Shown: positions 7,708-14,883, numbered from the stretch's first letter. The stretch: DNA of 47,656 nt from Candidatus Omnitrophota bacterium (GCA_026387405.1 JAPLLV010000084.1:1-47656), one strand, 5' to 3'. The notes: generated by a model from the letters alone, not told the origin. Numbers and translations: made by a program.

Positions 7708-7770
7708 TTGACAATTATAGGACATATGGTATATTTTAATTGATGATATTGATAGGACATATGTCCTATC
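7708..7770 (+). promoter_or_regulatory. Promoter and 20-bp palindromic operator of the fic gene
   Basis: TTGACA (7708-7713) and TATATT (7730-7735) are 16 bp apart. A half-site-like ATAGGACATATGG lies in the spacer (7717-7729). A perfect 20-bp palindrome GATAGGACATATGTCCTATC occupies 7751-7770, just downstream of the expected start site. Both sites share AGGACATATG, which suggests cooperative binding by one repressor. The Fic protein has its own N-terminal HTH, so autoregulation is possible. Confidence 0.65.
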
Positions 7771-7786
7771 TGCTATGGGGGTATAT

Positions 7787-8671
7787 ATGGAAGGTTATCT
7801 AATTAGCGATAAAGAAAAACTAAAAAAGATACTTCAAAAAACGGGTGTTTCACGTTCTGAGTTGGCTAGGCGTCTGGAGGTAAGCTATAAGACTGTATAC
7901 CGGTGGCTAGATAAAGACATTAAGCCGCACCTTGCTCAATCTCGGGATATTGATCAGTTATTCAAGGAGTATGTGGATTTAAGGAGCTTTGTTCTGGAGA
8001 TAAGGAATAAACTCAAGGATCCGATTAAAATTTTGAAAGCAAACAAAAGATTAAAGGACCAGTTTTTTCTTGAGATGACCTATAATTCTAATGCTATAGA
8101 AGGAAGCCGAATGACTAAAAAGGATACCGAAATGGCATTTGAGGGAAGAAAGGTCAAGGGAAAGGAAATATTTGAGATATTAGAAGCGGTTAATCACAAG
8201 AATGCATTGCAGTTCCTAATGGAAAGTATCCGAGCCAATTATAAAATCGATGAAAAATATATCTTAAAGTTACACGAAATCGTCATGTATAACTTTAATA
8301 ATAAGCTTCCCGGTAAATACAGAACAGGTTTCGTTAACTTGACTAATACGGAGGTGCCTTTGCCTCCTCCGCAGGATGTGCCTCTTAGAATGGGTAAATT
8401 TATTAAGGAAATTAATCGTTACGGTAGCGATCCGATAGGTAAAATTTCCCGGGATCACTATGAATTTGAAGCGATACATCCTTTTTTTGACGGAAACGGA
8501 AGAGTGGGTAGATTAATTATGATTACCCAGTTATTAAGTAAAGGTTTTCCACCTGCCATAATACAGATTGAAGATAGGTATAAATATTATATGGCATTGG
8601 GAAAGGGCGACACGGGAGATTTTAAGAACATTATTCAAATGGTTTGCGACAGTGTTATAAAGGGATTTTAA
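7787..8671 (+). CDS. Fic-domain protein with N-terminal HTH
   Basis: The start at 7787 is preferred over 7775 because GGGGG (7777-7781) then serves as ribosome-binding site; this gives 294 residues. Residues about 15-40 form a helix-turn-helix (VSRSELARRLEVSYKTVYRWL). The inhibitory helix reads SNAIEG (Ser101-Gly106), the (S/T)xxxE(G/N) motif located N-terminal to the Fic core, as in class II enzymes. The active loop is HPFFDGNGRVGR with catalytic His231. All residues needed for AMP transfer (or another NMP) are present. Class II Fic proteins carry their own autoinhibition and may modify targets when relieved. It stands alone between repeat copies C and B, with its own promoter and operator. 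Confidence 0.92.
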   Translation: MEGYLISDKEKLKKILQKTGVSRSELARRLEVSYKTVYRWLDKDIKPHLAQSRDIDQLFKEYVDLRSFVLEIRNKLKDPIKILKANKRLKDQFFLEMTYNSNAIEGSRMTKKDTEMAFEGRKVKGKEIFEILEAVNHKNALQFLMESIRANYKIDEKYILKLHEIVMYNFNNKLPGKYRTGFVNLTNTEVPLPPPQDVPLRMGKFIKEINRYGSDPIGKISRDHYEFEAIHPFFDGNGRVGRLIMITQLLSKGFPPAIIQIEDRYKYYMALGKGDTGDFKNIIQMVCDSVIKGF

Positions 8672-8684
8672 CTTTTGGATTGAT

Positions 8685-9150
8685 TCCTTCCCCTAAAAAT
8701 TTCGGCAGTTTTTTGAAAAGATAGCGCTAGGCGGGGCGCGGGGTGGGGGCCGCGCCCCGCCCCATGCTTTTGTTTTGAAGCACTGAACGCAAGAGGCGGG
8801 GCATAGCGCCATCCAAAGGTTATTTTTCGTATCGCAGGCGCTACGCGGCCGAGCCTCTTTCCTAAAAAACTTGTTTTTAAGGGTTGAAGGCTGGCTGAAG
8901 CGAGGACGCTGCGGCTGGCACTGCTGATGACGAAGGCTTTGCCAGACGCAGGCCACGCGCCGAACCCGCTTTGCATTAGCAAGAAGCCTGCTGGCCAAGG
9001 CAGGCGCCCAGCGAGGCCTGCCCCCAGGCAGGCCGAAGCGGATGCCTCGGGAGATACGGGAGCGCCCCCCAGGGCGCGGTGCATTATTAGCTGTTTCATT
9101 AGAGACCGGGGTTACCCCGGGGATTAGAAGGTGCGGCCCTCGCAATAGGT
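8685..9150 (+). repeat. Structured repeat, copy B (long form)
   Basis: This long copy aligns with copy A across most of its length. It has a 12-bp GC hairpin (8730-8741/8750-8761), a GCCTGC/GCAGGC hairpin near 8986-9006, the GGCCTGCC-CCCA-GGCAGGCC hairpin (about 9026-9045), the GCGCCC-CCCA-GGGCGC hairpin (about 9062-9077), the core at 9093-9106 and a CCGGGG-TTA-CCCCGG hairpin directly after the core. The end box GGTTTCCCACCC lies near 9148-9159. The hairpin near 8986 is GCCGGCC/GGCCGGC in copy A, so both arms changed together. No coding role is supported. Confidence 0.75.
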
Positions 9151-9195
9151 TTCCCACCCAAGGTTAGTTGTCATTTAAGGTCGTAATAAAAATAG

Positions 9196-9244
9196 TTGAC
9201 ATCGTTCTTAAATATGATACAATTGTTCTCAAAAGGAGAACAAT
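9196..9244 (+). promoter_or_regulatory. Promoter and operator of MNT-HEPN operon
   Basis: TTGACA (9196-9201), 16 bp, then TACAAT (9218-9223). A perfect inverted repeat with 9-bp arms ATTGTTCTC (9222-9230) and GAGAACAAT (9236-9244) begins within the -10 box and ends at the base before the start codon, covering the AAGGAG ribosome-binding site (9233-9238). A protein bound here would block RNA polymerase; as RNA, the hairpin would hide the ribosome site. The first gene encodes a winged-helix domain that could bind it. Confidence 0.7.
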
Positions 9245-9817
9245 ATGCTACAGAGCTTAATAGTTTCAAAAACCCGGCAAACTCTTCTTAAGGCATTCTT
9301 TGAGGCGCCTGAGATAGAGCACTATACCCGCCAATTAGCTAGTAAATACCATATGTCGGTGGGAACGCTTCATAGGGAACTGCAAAAACTAAGTGCCTCA
9401 GGAATACTTAAATCACGTAAAATCGGAAACATAAAATTATTTTCCTTAAATAAACAAAATCCAATTTACGAAGAAATTAAAAATATTATTTCTAAAACGG
9501 AAGGGGTAATAAAGTTTATAAAAGATGCCGTATCCGGCATAAAAGGCATTAAGGTTGTTTTTATATACGGTTCTTTTGCTAAGGGAGATGAAAGACAAGA
9601 CAGTGATGTAGATATATTTTTGATAGGTGATAGTATAGATGATAATGAATTGGTGATAAAAATGAGCGGCTTGGAAAAGAAATTATTTAAAGAAGTTAAT
9701 TACACGTGTTATACCGAAAATGAATATGAAAAGGAAAAAAAGAAAAAGAATTCATTTGTTTTAGAAGTCATAAAGGGTAAAAAGATATTTATCAAAGGAG
9801 ACCAAGATGACCTCTGA
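9245..9817 (+). CDS. Winged-HTH nucleotidyltransferase (MNT-type antitoxin)
   Basis: The 190-residue protein has an N-terminal winged helix (about 10-75; YTRQLASKYHMSVGTLHRELQKLSASGIL) and a minimal nucleotidyltransferase domain with GSFAKGDERQDSDVD: Gly109-Ser110, ten residues, then Asp121-x-Asp123, the GSx10DxD signature. MNT antitoxins of this kind AMPylate and neutralise HEPN toxins in MntA/HepT modules. The fused wHTH is a common variant that supplies the operon repressor. It overlaps the HEPN gene by 11 nt. AAGGAG lies 6 nt before the ATG. The operator ends directly at the start codon. Confidence 0.85.
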   Translation: MLQSLIVSKTRQTLLKAFFEAPEIEHYTRQLASKYHMSVGTLHRELQKLSASGILKSRKIGNIKLFSLNKQNPIYEEIKNIISKTEGVIKFIKDAVSGIKGIKVVFIYGSFAKGDERQDSDVDIFLIGDSIDDNELVIKMSGLEKKLFKEVNYTCYTENEYEKEKKKKNSFVLEVIKGKKIFIKGDQDDL

Positions 9818-10274
9818 CAGCTTTTTGAATGAGTATATAGAAAAAAAATTGATAAAAACGGAGAAGATAGGACTTGATCAGATTGAAAAAGTAATAAAGA
9901 GCGCAGAGAAAGATCTTAAGGTTGCAGAAAAATTGCTTTCAATTGATGAAGGCCATTCTTATGAGACGGCTTATACCGCCATGCTTCATGCTGGTAGGGC
10001 ATTTGTATTTATCAAAGGCTTCAGACCATCAACTAATTTCCAGCATAAAACCGTTGTGGCCTTCACCGCTCATTTTTTAGGTGATAAATATAAAGCATTA
10101 ATTGAGAAGTTCGATTATATGAGGAAAAATCGTAATAATTTTATCTATGAACCTTGGAAGATAAATATTTCCATGACCGACGCAAAAAACGCTTTAAAGT
10201 CAGCTCGGGAATTTGTCGAACTCATTAAAGACGAAATCAAGCGAGAACATCCGCAGATTAATTTTAAATTCTAA
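9807..10274 (+). CDS. HEPN-domain protein (toxin partner of MNT)
   Basis: The all-helical 155-residue protein has features of HEPN proteins: AEKDLKVAEKLL (about 33-44), SYETAYTAMLHAGRAFVFIKGFRP (about 50-74) and a late motif MRKNRNNFIYE (105-115). In toxic HEPN RNases the motif is Rx4-6H; here the Arg106-x-x-Arg109-Asn110...Tyr114 variant replaces the histidine, as seen in many MNT-linked HEPN proteins whose RNase activity is not established. It overlaps the MNT gene and its stop overlaps the next start by one base. Toxin function is inferred from the pairing. Confidence 0.8.
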   Translation: MTSDSFLNEYIEKKLIKTEKIGLDQIEKVIKSAEKDLKVAEKLLSIDEGHSYETAYTAMLHAGRAFVFIKGFRPSTNFQHKTVVAFTAHFLGDKYKALIEKFDYMRKNRNNFIYEPWKINISMTDAKNALKSAREFVELIKDEIKREHPQINFKF

Positions 10275-10621
10275 TGAGTTATTGCAAGAAATGCCATAAA
10301 CAAATAAGCGCAGATTGTTTTCTTGATATAGGTATTTGCGTATTTTGTTATTATAAAACCAATGAGTGGGAAAGTAACGGTGCAATTGTAACAAAGAAGG
10401 AAGCCATTAAAGACGGGGAGAGGATTTTTAGATATTTTCAATCAACTAGATTAAAATCAAGAAGAGCCAAGAAATCCCGTAACCAGGGATCAGATTTTCA
10501 TTATTCTAAAGAGGAGCTTAAAGCTATAAAGAATTTAGTCAAAAAAGAGAAAAGCAGGGCGAAGATATTTAAATCCGGAAAAGAATTCTCTTGCTGCATC
10601 AAAAGATTGACTAAGAAATAA
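10274..10621 (+). CDS. Zinc-ribbon small basic protein, third gene of MNT-HEPN operon
   Basis: The ATG shares one base with the HEPN stop codon (TAATG), so translation is coupled. The 115-residue protein has CxxC pairs CKKC (about 5-8) and CVFC (about 22-25), giving a short zinc ribbon, followed by an acidic-aromatic middle (EAIKDGERIFRYFQSTRL) and a very basic C-terminal half. It could bind nucleic acid. I do not recognise the family, and a third gene is not part of the standard two-gene MNT-HEPN module. Its tight coupling makes it more likely to belong to this unit than to be a chance neighbour. Confidence 0.7.
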   Translation: MSYCKKCHKQISADCFLDIGICVFCYYKTNEWESNGAIVTKKEAIKDGERIFRYFQSTRLKSRRAKKSRNQGSDFHYSKEELKAIKNLVKKEKSRAKIFKSGKEFSCCIKRLTKK

Positions 10622-10635
10622 AGGGAACGGTTCTA

Positions 10636-10806
10636 ATTTCTCCCCTAAAAATTGTGGCAGTTTTTTGCCCTTCGACTTCGCTCAGGGTAAAAAAAGATAG
10701 CGCTGGGCGGGGCGCGGGGCATTATAAGATGTTTCATTAGAGACAGAGGTTACCCTGAGATTAGAAGGCGCGGCCCCGCCCCCACCCAAAGGTTTCCCAC
10801 CTAAGG
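10636..10806 (+). repeat. Structured repeat, copy E with 20-bp inserted motif
   Basis: It begins with CTCCCCTAAAAATT like copy B, has the GC arm GGGCGGGGCGCGGGG, the core GTTTCATTAGAGAC at 10731-10744, a paired CAGAGG-TTA-CCCTG segment after it, a CCCCGCCC arm that can pair back with GGGCGGGG, and the GGTTTCCCACCTAAGG end box. Relative to copy B it carries CCCTTCGACTTCGCTCAGGG (10668-10687) inserted after a T-run. Confidence 0.7.
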
Positions 10807-10946
10807 CTTGTTATTTTGCGGGAAGCGTTTTATTACTAAATCGGTCGTCATTAGCGAAAAATTTCGTTTGATATTCAACTATTCGTTTAATATAATAAGC
10901 ATGTGTTCACAAAAATGAACGGAGATAGGATTAGTTAAGAATTATG

Positions 10947-10975
10947 TTGACATATGTCAGAAGATAACATAAAAT
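10947..10975 (+). promoter_or_regulatory. Promoter with TGACATATGTCA palindrome
   Basis: TTGACA (10947-10952), 17 bp, TAAAAT (10970-10975). A perfect 12-bp palindrome TGACATATGTCA (10948-10959) overlaps the -35 box and shares its GACATATGTC core with the fic operator. AACAT-AAA-ATGTT (10966-10978) forms a second small inverted repeat over the -10 box. The predicted start of transcription (about 10982) is only 1-3 nt before the ATG at 10984. Confidence 0.6.
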
Positions 10976-10983
10976 GTTAAACT

Positions 10984-12201
10984 ATGACAGGGTACAGACC
11001 GAGAGAAATATCTAAAGTTTTAAGTGAGGCATTAGAGAATATGCCTGTTGTTGTGCTTTCCGGTATGCGGCAGGCAGGCAAAAGCACTCTTTTGTTAAAT
11101 CAGCCGGAGCTTCGTAACCGAAGGTATATGACGTTTGATGACTTTGGTGTTCTTGAAGCTGCCCGGAGGAATCCCGAAGAATTGGTAGCCGGGGAAGAGC
11201 CGTTTACCATAGATGAGGCGCAAAAATATCCTGAGCTGTTGAATGTTATTAAAAGGGAAGTAGATAAAAAACGTACGCCTGGTAGATTCCTTTTAAGCGG
11301 TTCTGCGAATTTCCTGCTTTTAAAAAAAGTGGCCGAAAGCTTAGCCGGCCGCGCTGTATATCTAACACTACATCCTTTTACCCGCAGAGAAATTCAAGGG
11401 GTTACGAAAGAAATTCCTGCCATAGTTTATTTTTTGGGAAAAGGAATTTTCCCCAAGCGTAACGTTAGGCCTATCAGTTGGCAGGAGATTATGAAAGGCG
11501 GGATGCCCTCTGTTTGCCTTAAAGAAGTGAAAAATCCCAGTATATGGTTTCGCGGCTACGAGCAAACCTATTTGGAGCGTGATATCCGTACTCTAAGCCA
11601 GGTAGCTGATTTGGTGTCTTTTAGGCGCCTCTTGCAATTAGTGGCTTTGAGAAACACTAAAGTGCTAAATATAAGCGAATTAGCCCGTGATGCTAAACTA
11701 AACGTAGTCACTACATCTCGATATCTTTCTTTAATGGAAACATCGTTTATATTAAGCCGTATGCCTCCGTACTTAGGTAACCGTTCAAGCCGCCTGATAA
11801 AATCTCCTAAAATATATTTATCCGATACAGGGTTGGCGTCGTATCTTGCTGGAATAAAGAGCTTAGATTTAAATGAAACGCTGCGAGGCGTATTCTTGGA
11901 GAATTATTTTGCTCAGAATCTCGAAGGGGTATTTTCTGCTCACTATCCGGACGCTAAGGTTACCTATTGGAACATACAGGGTAGATATGAAGTGGACTTT
12001 ATTATTGAGATAGGCAGTGAAACAATTGCTATAGAAGTTAAGAATGGCAGCCGTTGGCAGGAGCGGGATTTAACCGGAATTAAAGCATATTTAAGTAGCT
12101 CCAAGAGATGCCGTGCCGCAATTTTGGCTTATAACGGGAATGACGTATTAAAATTAGAGGATAGGATTTGGGCAGTACCAATTAGTTTGTTATTAAGTTA
12201 A
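10984..12201 (+). CDS. AAA ATPase with DUF4143 domain
   Basis: The 405-residue protein has Walker A GMRQAGKST (about 27-35), a DEAQKYP segment (about 77-83) in the Walker B position, sensor FLLSGSANFLL (about 102-112), the linker PFTRREI and a C-terminal DUF4143 domain (about 195-345) containing a wHTH-like stretch (ISELARDAKLNVVTTSRYL) and a PD-(D/E)xK-like end DFIIEIGSETIAIEVKNG. These ATPases are very common in anaerobes and archaea; their function is not settled, with proposals in toxin-antitoxin or defence contexts. There is no ribosome-binding site before the ATG and the promoter predicts a leaderless or nearly leaderless transcript. The gene is flanked by repeat copies E and D. Confidence 0.88.
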   Translation: MTGYRPREISKVLSEALENMPVVVLSGMRQAGKSTLLLNQPELRNRRYMTFDDFGVLEAARRNPEELVAGEEPFTIDEAQKYPELLNVIKREVDKKRTPGRFLLSGSANFLLLKKVAESLAGRAVYLTLHPFTRREIQGVTKEIPAIVYFLGKGIFPKRNVRPISWQEIMKGGMPSVCLKEVKNPSIWFRGYEQTYLERDIRTLSQVADLVSFRRLLQLVALRNTKVLNISELARDAKLNVVTTSRYLSLMETSFILSRMPPYLGNRSSRLIKSPKIYLSDTGLASYLAGIKSLDLNETLRGVFLENYFAQNLEGVFSAHYPDAKVTYWNIQGRYEVDFIIEIGSETIAIEVKNGSRWQERDLTGIKAYLSSSKRCRAAILAYNGNDVLKLEDRIWAVPISLLLS

Positions 12202-12234
12202 TCAGTTACCGATACCGGATTTTAACCTGATGAT

Positions 12235-12543
12235 ATGTGTCCTCAAGATTCCCCAAGACGCCGCGACATTATACAATCTATCCAAAAATTAGACACAGAA
12301 ATAGCCTCTTTTAATCAGCAGAAACAACAATTACTCCATGAACTAAAATCCATTCATATAAGCGAACGCTCCGCTGCCCCCGGGCAGGCCGAGCGGTACA
12401 ACGCGAGCTACGGGAGCGCCCCCCCAGGGCGCGGTGCATTTAAAGATGTTTCATTAATAACCGGCTTTACCCCGGTATTAGAGACAAAAGAACAAAGAGG
12501 GAGTTTCTCACCTTTGCCTACCGGATGTAGGTATCATAGTTAG
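12235..12543 (+). pseudogene. Coiled-coil fragment truncated by repeat copy D
   Basis: The first 40 or so codons encode a coiled coil (RRDIIQSIQKLDTEIASFNQQKQQLLHELKSIH), similar to N-terminal coiled coils of large helicase or nuclease proteins. From about 12365 the frame runs into copy D of the structured repeat, so the remaining 60 residues are repeat-derived and low in plausibility. There is no ribosome-binding site. The simplest reading is the 5' remnant of a larger gene cut by the repeat; a functional 102-residue protein is less likely. Confidence 0.45.
12368..12510 (+). repeat. Structured repeat, copy D (short form)
   Basis: It has GCTGCCCCCGGGCAGGCCGAGCGG, the GCGCCCCCCCAGGGCGC hairpin (about 12416-12432), a diverged core GTTTCATTAATAA (12448-12460), then ACCGG...CCGGT pairing and a GTTTCTCACC end box near 12505. 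Same orientation as the other four copies. Confidence 0.65.
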
Positions 12544-12571
12544 AACTTCTGAAGGAGCAGGGTAAGAGAAG

Positions 12572-13459
12572 ATGAGTTTAAAGAGAGCAGGCATTCCTTT
12601 ATATAAAATTCCTTTAGCCTTAATTGTTTTGAGCACTTGCCTAATCCTTTCTTCGTGCGCAACTTCCAGTTCAGAATATAATAGACTTTACTCTCATTTG
12701 GATAAAAACAGAGAAGTATTTAAAAATAAAAGCCTCAATGAGGTTGCCCCTCAATTCTGGAAAGAAGCAAATTTAAGCTCAGTATTCATTGTTTATCAAG
12801 ACATCCCGTTTATATTAAGCACTATGCCTGGTGATACTATTTTTTTTACTCCCATATCAAAAATCGGAATTTTACCTGCTTTGGTTGATAAGGCCGTTAG
12901 GCAGAAGAGTAAGGATTTATTTAAAAAGAAGATCGGCGGCTTTATAAAATCATATAACTGGAAGATAAGTGATTATTTTATGGGGATTTTCAAACAGGAA
13001 ATCTATTTCCCTAAAGAAGCAAATATATCATTTATGATAAGTGAAGATTTCCCCCCGGTTAATATTTCTGATAACGATATGATCCTTTTTATTAATAATT
13101 CGTTTTTGTCTATGCTAGGAGAAGAACAATTAGGCTGGGGAGAACCTATGGCTCCCTTAAGTGGACAGATAGGAGTCACCATTGCTTCAGGCAAGGCATG
13201 GCAAGGTTTTATTCAAAAAAATAACGGCTGCCTGCCAATTACGCCAAGTTTTAAGTATGCGGATTATGTTACAGCGCCAACATATTCAGAGTTTATGCGG
13301 CTAAAAATGTATCCTGATATTTATATGGTGCGGATTAGTAAACATACAAAACCATATGTCAAGAGTAAATGGGAGTCCGGAGAAGGTGCATTTCTGGAGC
13401 AACAGATGAAGGCTTTGACTGAGGATTTAGCAAAAGGGACCGCTAAGTTGTTAAAGTAA
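12572..13459 (+). CDS. Predicted lipoprotein of unknown function
   Basis: The 295-residue protein has a lipoprotein signal peptide: basic start (SLKRAG), hydrophobic core (KIPLALIVLSTCLIL) and lipobox LSSC with the lipidated Cys at about 29, followed by ATSSSE, which favours an outer-membrane destination by the usual +2 rule. The mature part shows no recognised domain. It has alternating strand and helix patterns (VFIVYQDIPFILSTMPGDTIFFTP) and a helical C-terminus. It is a single gene; a hairpin terminator follows at 13496-13533. Confidence 0.75.
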   Translation: MSLKRAGIPLYKIPLALIVLSTCLILSSCATSSSEYNRLYSHLDKNREVFKNKSLNEVAPQFWKEANLSSVFIVYQDIPFILSTMPGDTIFFTPISKIGILPALVDKAVRQKSKDLFKKKIGGFIKSYNWKISDYFMGIFKQEIYFPKEANISFMISEDFPPVNISDNDMILFINNSFLSMLGEEQLGWGEPMAPLSGQIGVTIASGKAWQGFIQKNNGCLPITPSFKYADYVTAPTYSEFMRLKMYPDIYMVRISKHTKPYVKSKWESGEGAFLEQQMKALTEDLAKGTAKLLK

Positions 13460-13495
13460 GCTCTAGACAAAAGACACTTTCCAGCACAAATGAGG

Positions 13496-13533
13496 GACAC
13501 TTTTCCGCTCAGTGCGGAAAGCGTCTGTTTTAT
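13496..13533 (+). terminator. Hairpin terminator after the lipoprotein gene
   Basis: The arms CTTTTCCGC (13500-13508) and GCGGAAAG (13514-13521), extended by GAC/GTC outside, enclose loop TCAGT and are followed by TGTTTTATGTTTT. A similar GACACTTTCC stretch occurs 25 bp upstream (about 13473), so part of this may be an old IS end. Confidence 0.55.
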
Positions 13534-13567
13534 GTTTTATCTTTTGGGATCATTCCCATAACCGAAG

Positions 13568-14020
13568 ATGCTATACCATATTGCTGTCTGGGTTATATTC
13601 TTTGTCTTCTATTGGATGTTTATCTGGCTCGGCACTGCGTTTTTTTGTAGCGATCCACAGGTCAGTTGGTCTCTATTGGGGGCTGATTCATGGGGTTGGA
13701 AAGCGGCCTATTATTTAGCGCCTATTTTTTCATTCGCGCTCGCGGCAATGCTTAGCGGCCTTATGCAAGCCAGCCGCGTTGCAAAACGATTCCCGTGGAG
13801 ACGCGTAATTGTTTTCATCATAGTTTTTTGGATCGTGGATAGGATTATCTTATTTATTGATTCTTCCCCATGGTATTCTTCTCCCGGGATAGGAGGGGAG
13901 CCGCGCTTTATATTAAACCGGATATTATTTTTTCACGAATTTATTGCTCAGGCCTTGGCCATAATTATTACGGTTATAATGATTGGTAAATTTAAATTAC
14001 GCTTAACAGAAAAACCATAA
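13568..14020 (+). CDS. Hypothetical integral membrane protein
   Basis: The 150-residue protein has four hydrophobic segments at about 4-26, 44-66, 77-96 and 122-141, separated by short polar loops including a basic RVAKRFPWRR loop after segment 2. No family is recognised. It is the first of three genes (next start 2 nt after its stop). The membrane-cytosol-membrane order of the three genes suggests a small complex around the central pseudo-receiver protein. Confidence 0.65.
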   Translation: MLYHIAVWVIFFVFYWMFIWLGTAFFCSDPQVSWSLLGADSWGWKAAYYLAPIFSFALAAMLSGLMQASRVAKRFPWRRVIVFIIVFWIVDRIILFIDSSPWYSSPGIGGEPRFILNRILFFHEFIAQALAIIITVIMIGKFKLRLTEKP

Positions 14021-14021
14021 A

Positions 14022-14879
14022 ATGAAACCTCGAAATACAAAGCACAAAAGAATCCTCTTTGTATACCGGGATTTTCCTGCCGGCACGCCGGGATACGAAG
14101 CCACCGTGTGTATAGTCGAATCCTTAAAGGAAAAATATGATATTACGACCTACTGTAATTTAGACGAGAAAGTTATTGAGCTGGTAACTTCTGTTCCTTC
14201 GGATCAAAGATTTTGCGCTATGGTTACCAATGTGCCTTATAAGCCTTCGGCGGGCAGGCCCATGGGGGCTGTTGGGCGGCACATGCGCGAAACTATAGAG
14301 CTGTCAGAATCTTACCAGGATAGTTTACTTATACTACGCCAGATAAAATTAGCCGGCGATATACCTATTATCGCTTACACCGGAGCGGGAGATTCATCTC
14401 TGGTGGCTAATATTTTTTGGGAGATTGGCGGTGTTGATCATATTGTGCCAAAGACAATAGATGCGCAAAAGGATTCAGAAGATATATGCCGCGCCTTAGA
14501 AAAGATTATTCAAGATTACGAAAAATTGCCTTCAGCCATACCCGAACCCATTTTGGAAACAGAAGGTGGTTACACCAAAGTCAAAGTAAGAGTCAATCTT
14601 AATGGGGGATTAGGGCTGGCGAGCGCGGGAGTGATACTTAAAGAATGCGGAGCTTATCGGGGAGATGTACTATTGAAAAGAATTGGCGACACGAAAGAAA
14701 TAGAGACCCATGATGTTAAATCGGCTTTAGATCTCTTAAGCGCGGCGATCTCTGAAGGCGAAAAAATCACTATCTTTGTTGAGGGGTTGGATGAAAAAGC
14801 AAAAATACTTGCAAAACGGCTATATTCCGCCTTTAGTTGCCGGTATCCATTCGCAATAAATATGGAGAGGTTTATATAA
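14022..14879 (+). CDS. Pseudo-receiver domain fused to HPr-like domain
   Basis: The N-terminal half (about 8-165) has a CheY-like pattern: KRILFVYRDF, an alpha-beta run, IPIIAYTGA (switch Thr) and DHIVPK (conserved Lys). The usual phosphoacceptor Asp appears replaced by Asn in VTNVP, and the acidic pocket is incomplete. The C-terminal part (about 185-285) follows an HPr pattern: VKVRVNLNGGLGLASAG...CGAYRGDVLLKR...VKSALDLLSAAISEGEKITIFVEGLDEKAKILAKRL. In HPr the active segment is GLHARPA; here GLGLASA lacks the phosphorylatable His and the Arg. Both halves therefore look like non-phosphorylated scaffolds. Domain calls are by pattern, moderate for the receiver and for the HPr-like half. Confidence 0.55.
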   Translation: MKPRNTKHKRILFVYRDFPAGTPGYEATVCIVESLKEKYDITTYCNLDEKVIELVTSVPSDQRFCAMVTNVPYKPSAGRPMGAVGRHMRETIELSESYQDSLLILRQIKLAGDIPIIAYTGAGDSSLVANIFWEIGGVDHIVPKTIDAQKDSEDICRALEKIIQDYEKLPSAIPEPILETEGGYTKVKVRVNLNGGLGLASAGVILKECGAYRGDVLLKRIGDTKEIETHDVKSALDLLSAAISEGEKITIFVEGLDEKAKILAKRLYSAFSCRYPFAINMERFI

Positions 14880-14883
14880 CAAG

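Noticed and set aside
8668-9157. Minus-strand and plus-strand frames of 66-154 codons over copy B
   Set aside because: Same reason as copy A; no ribosome-binding sites and composition driven by GC palindromes.
2774-12510. Classical integron attC sites or a CRISPR array
   Set aside because: The repeats are 130-460 bp, spaced by kilobases and lack GTTRRRY core pairs; there are no regular spacers and no integrase or cas gene in the window.
13512-13718. 68-codon frame overlapping the membrane protein start
   Set aside because: It overlaps the terminator and the better-supported membrane protein frame at 13568 in another phase.
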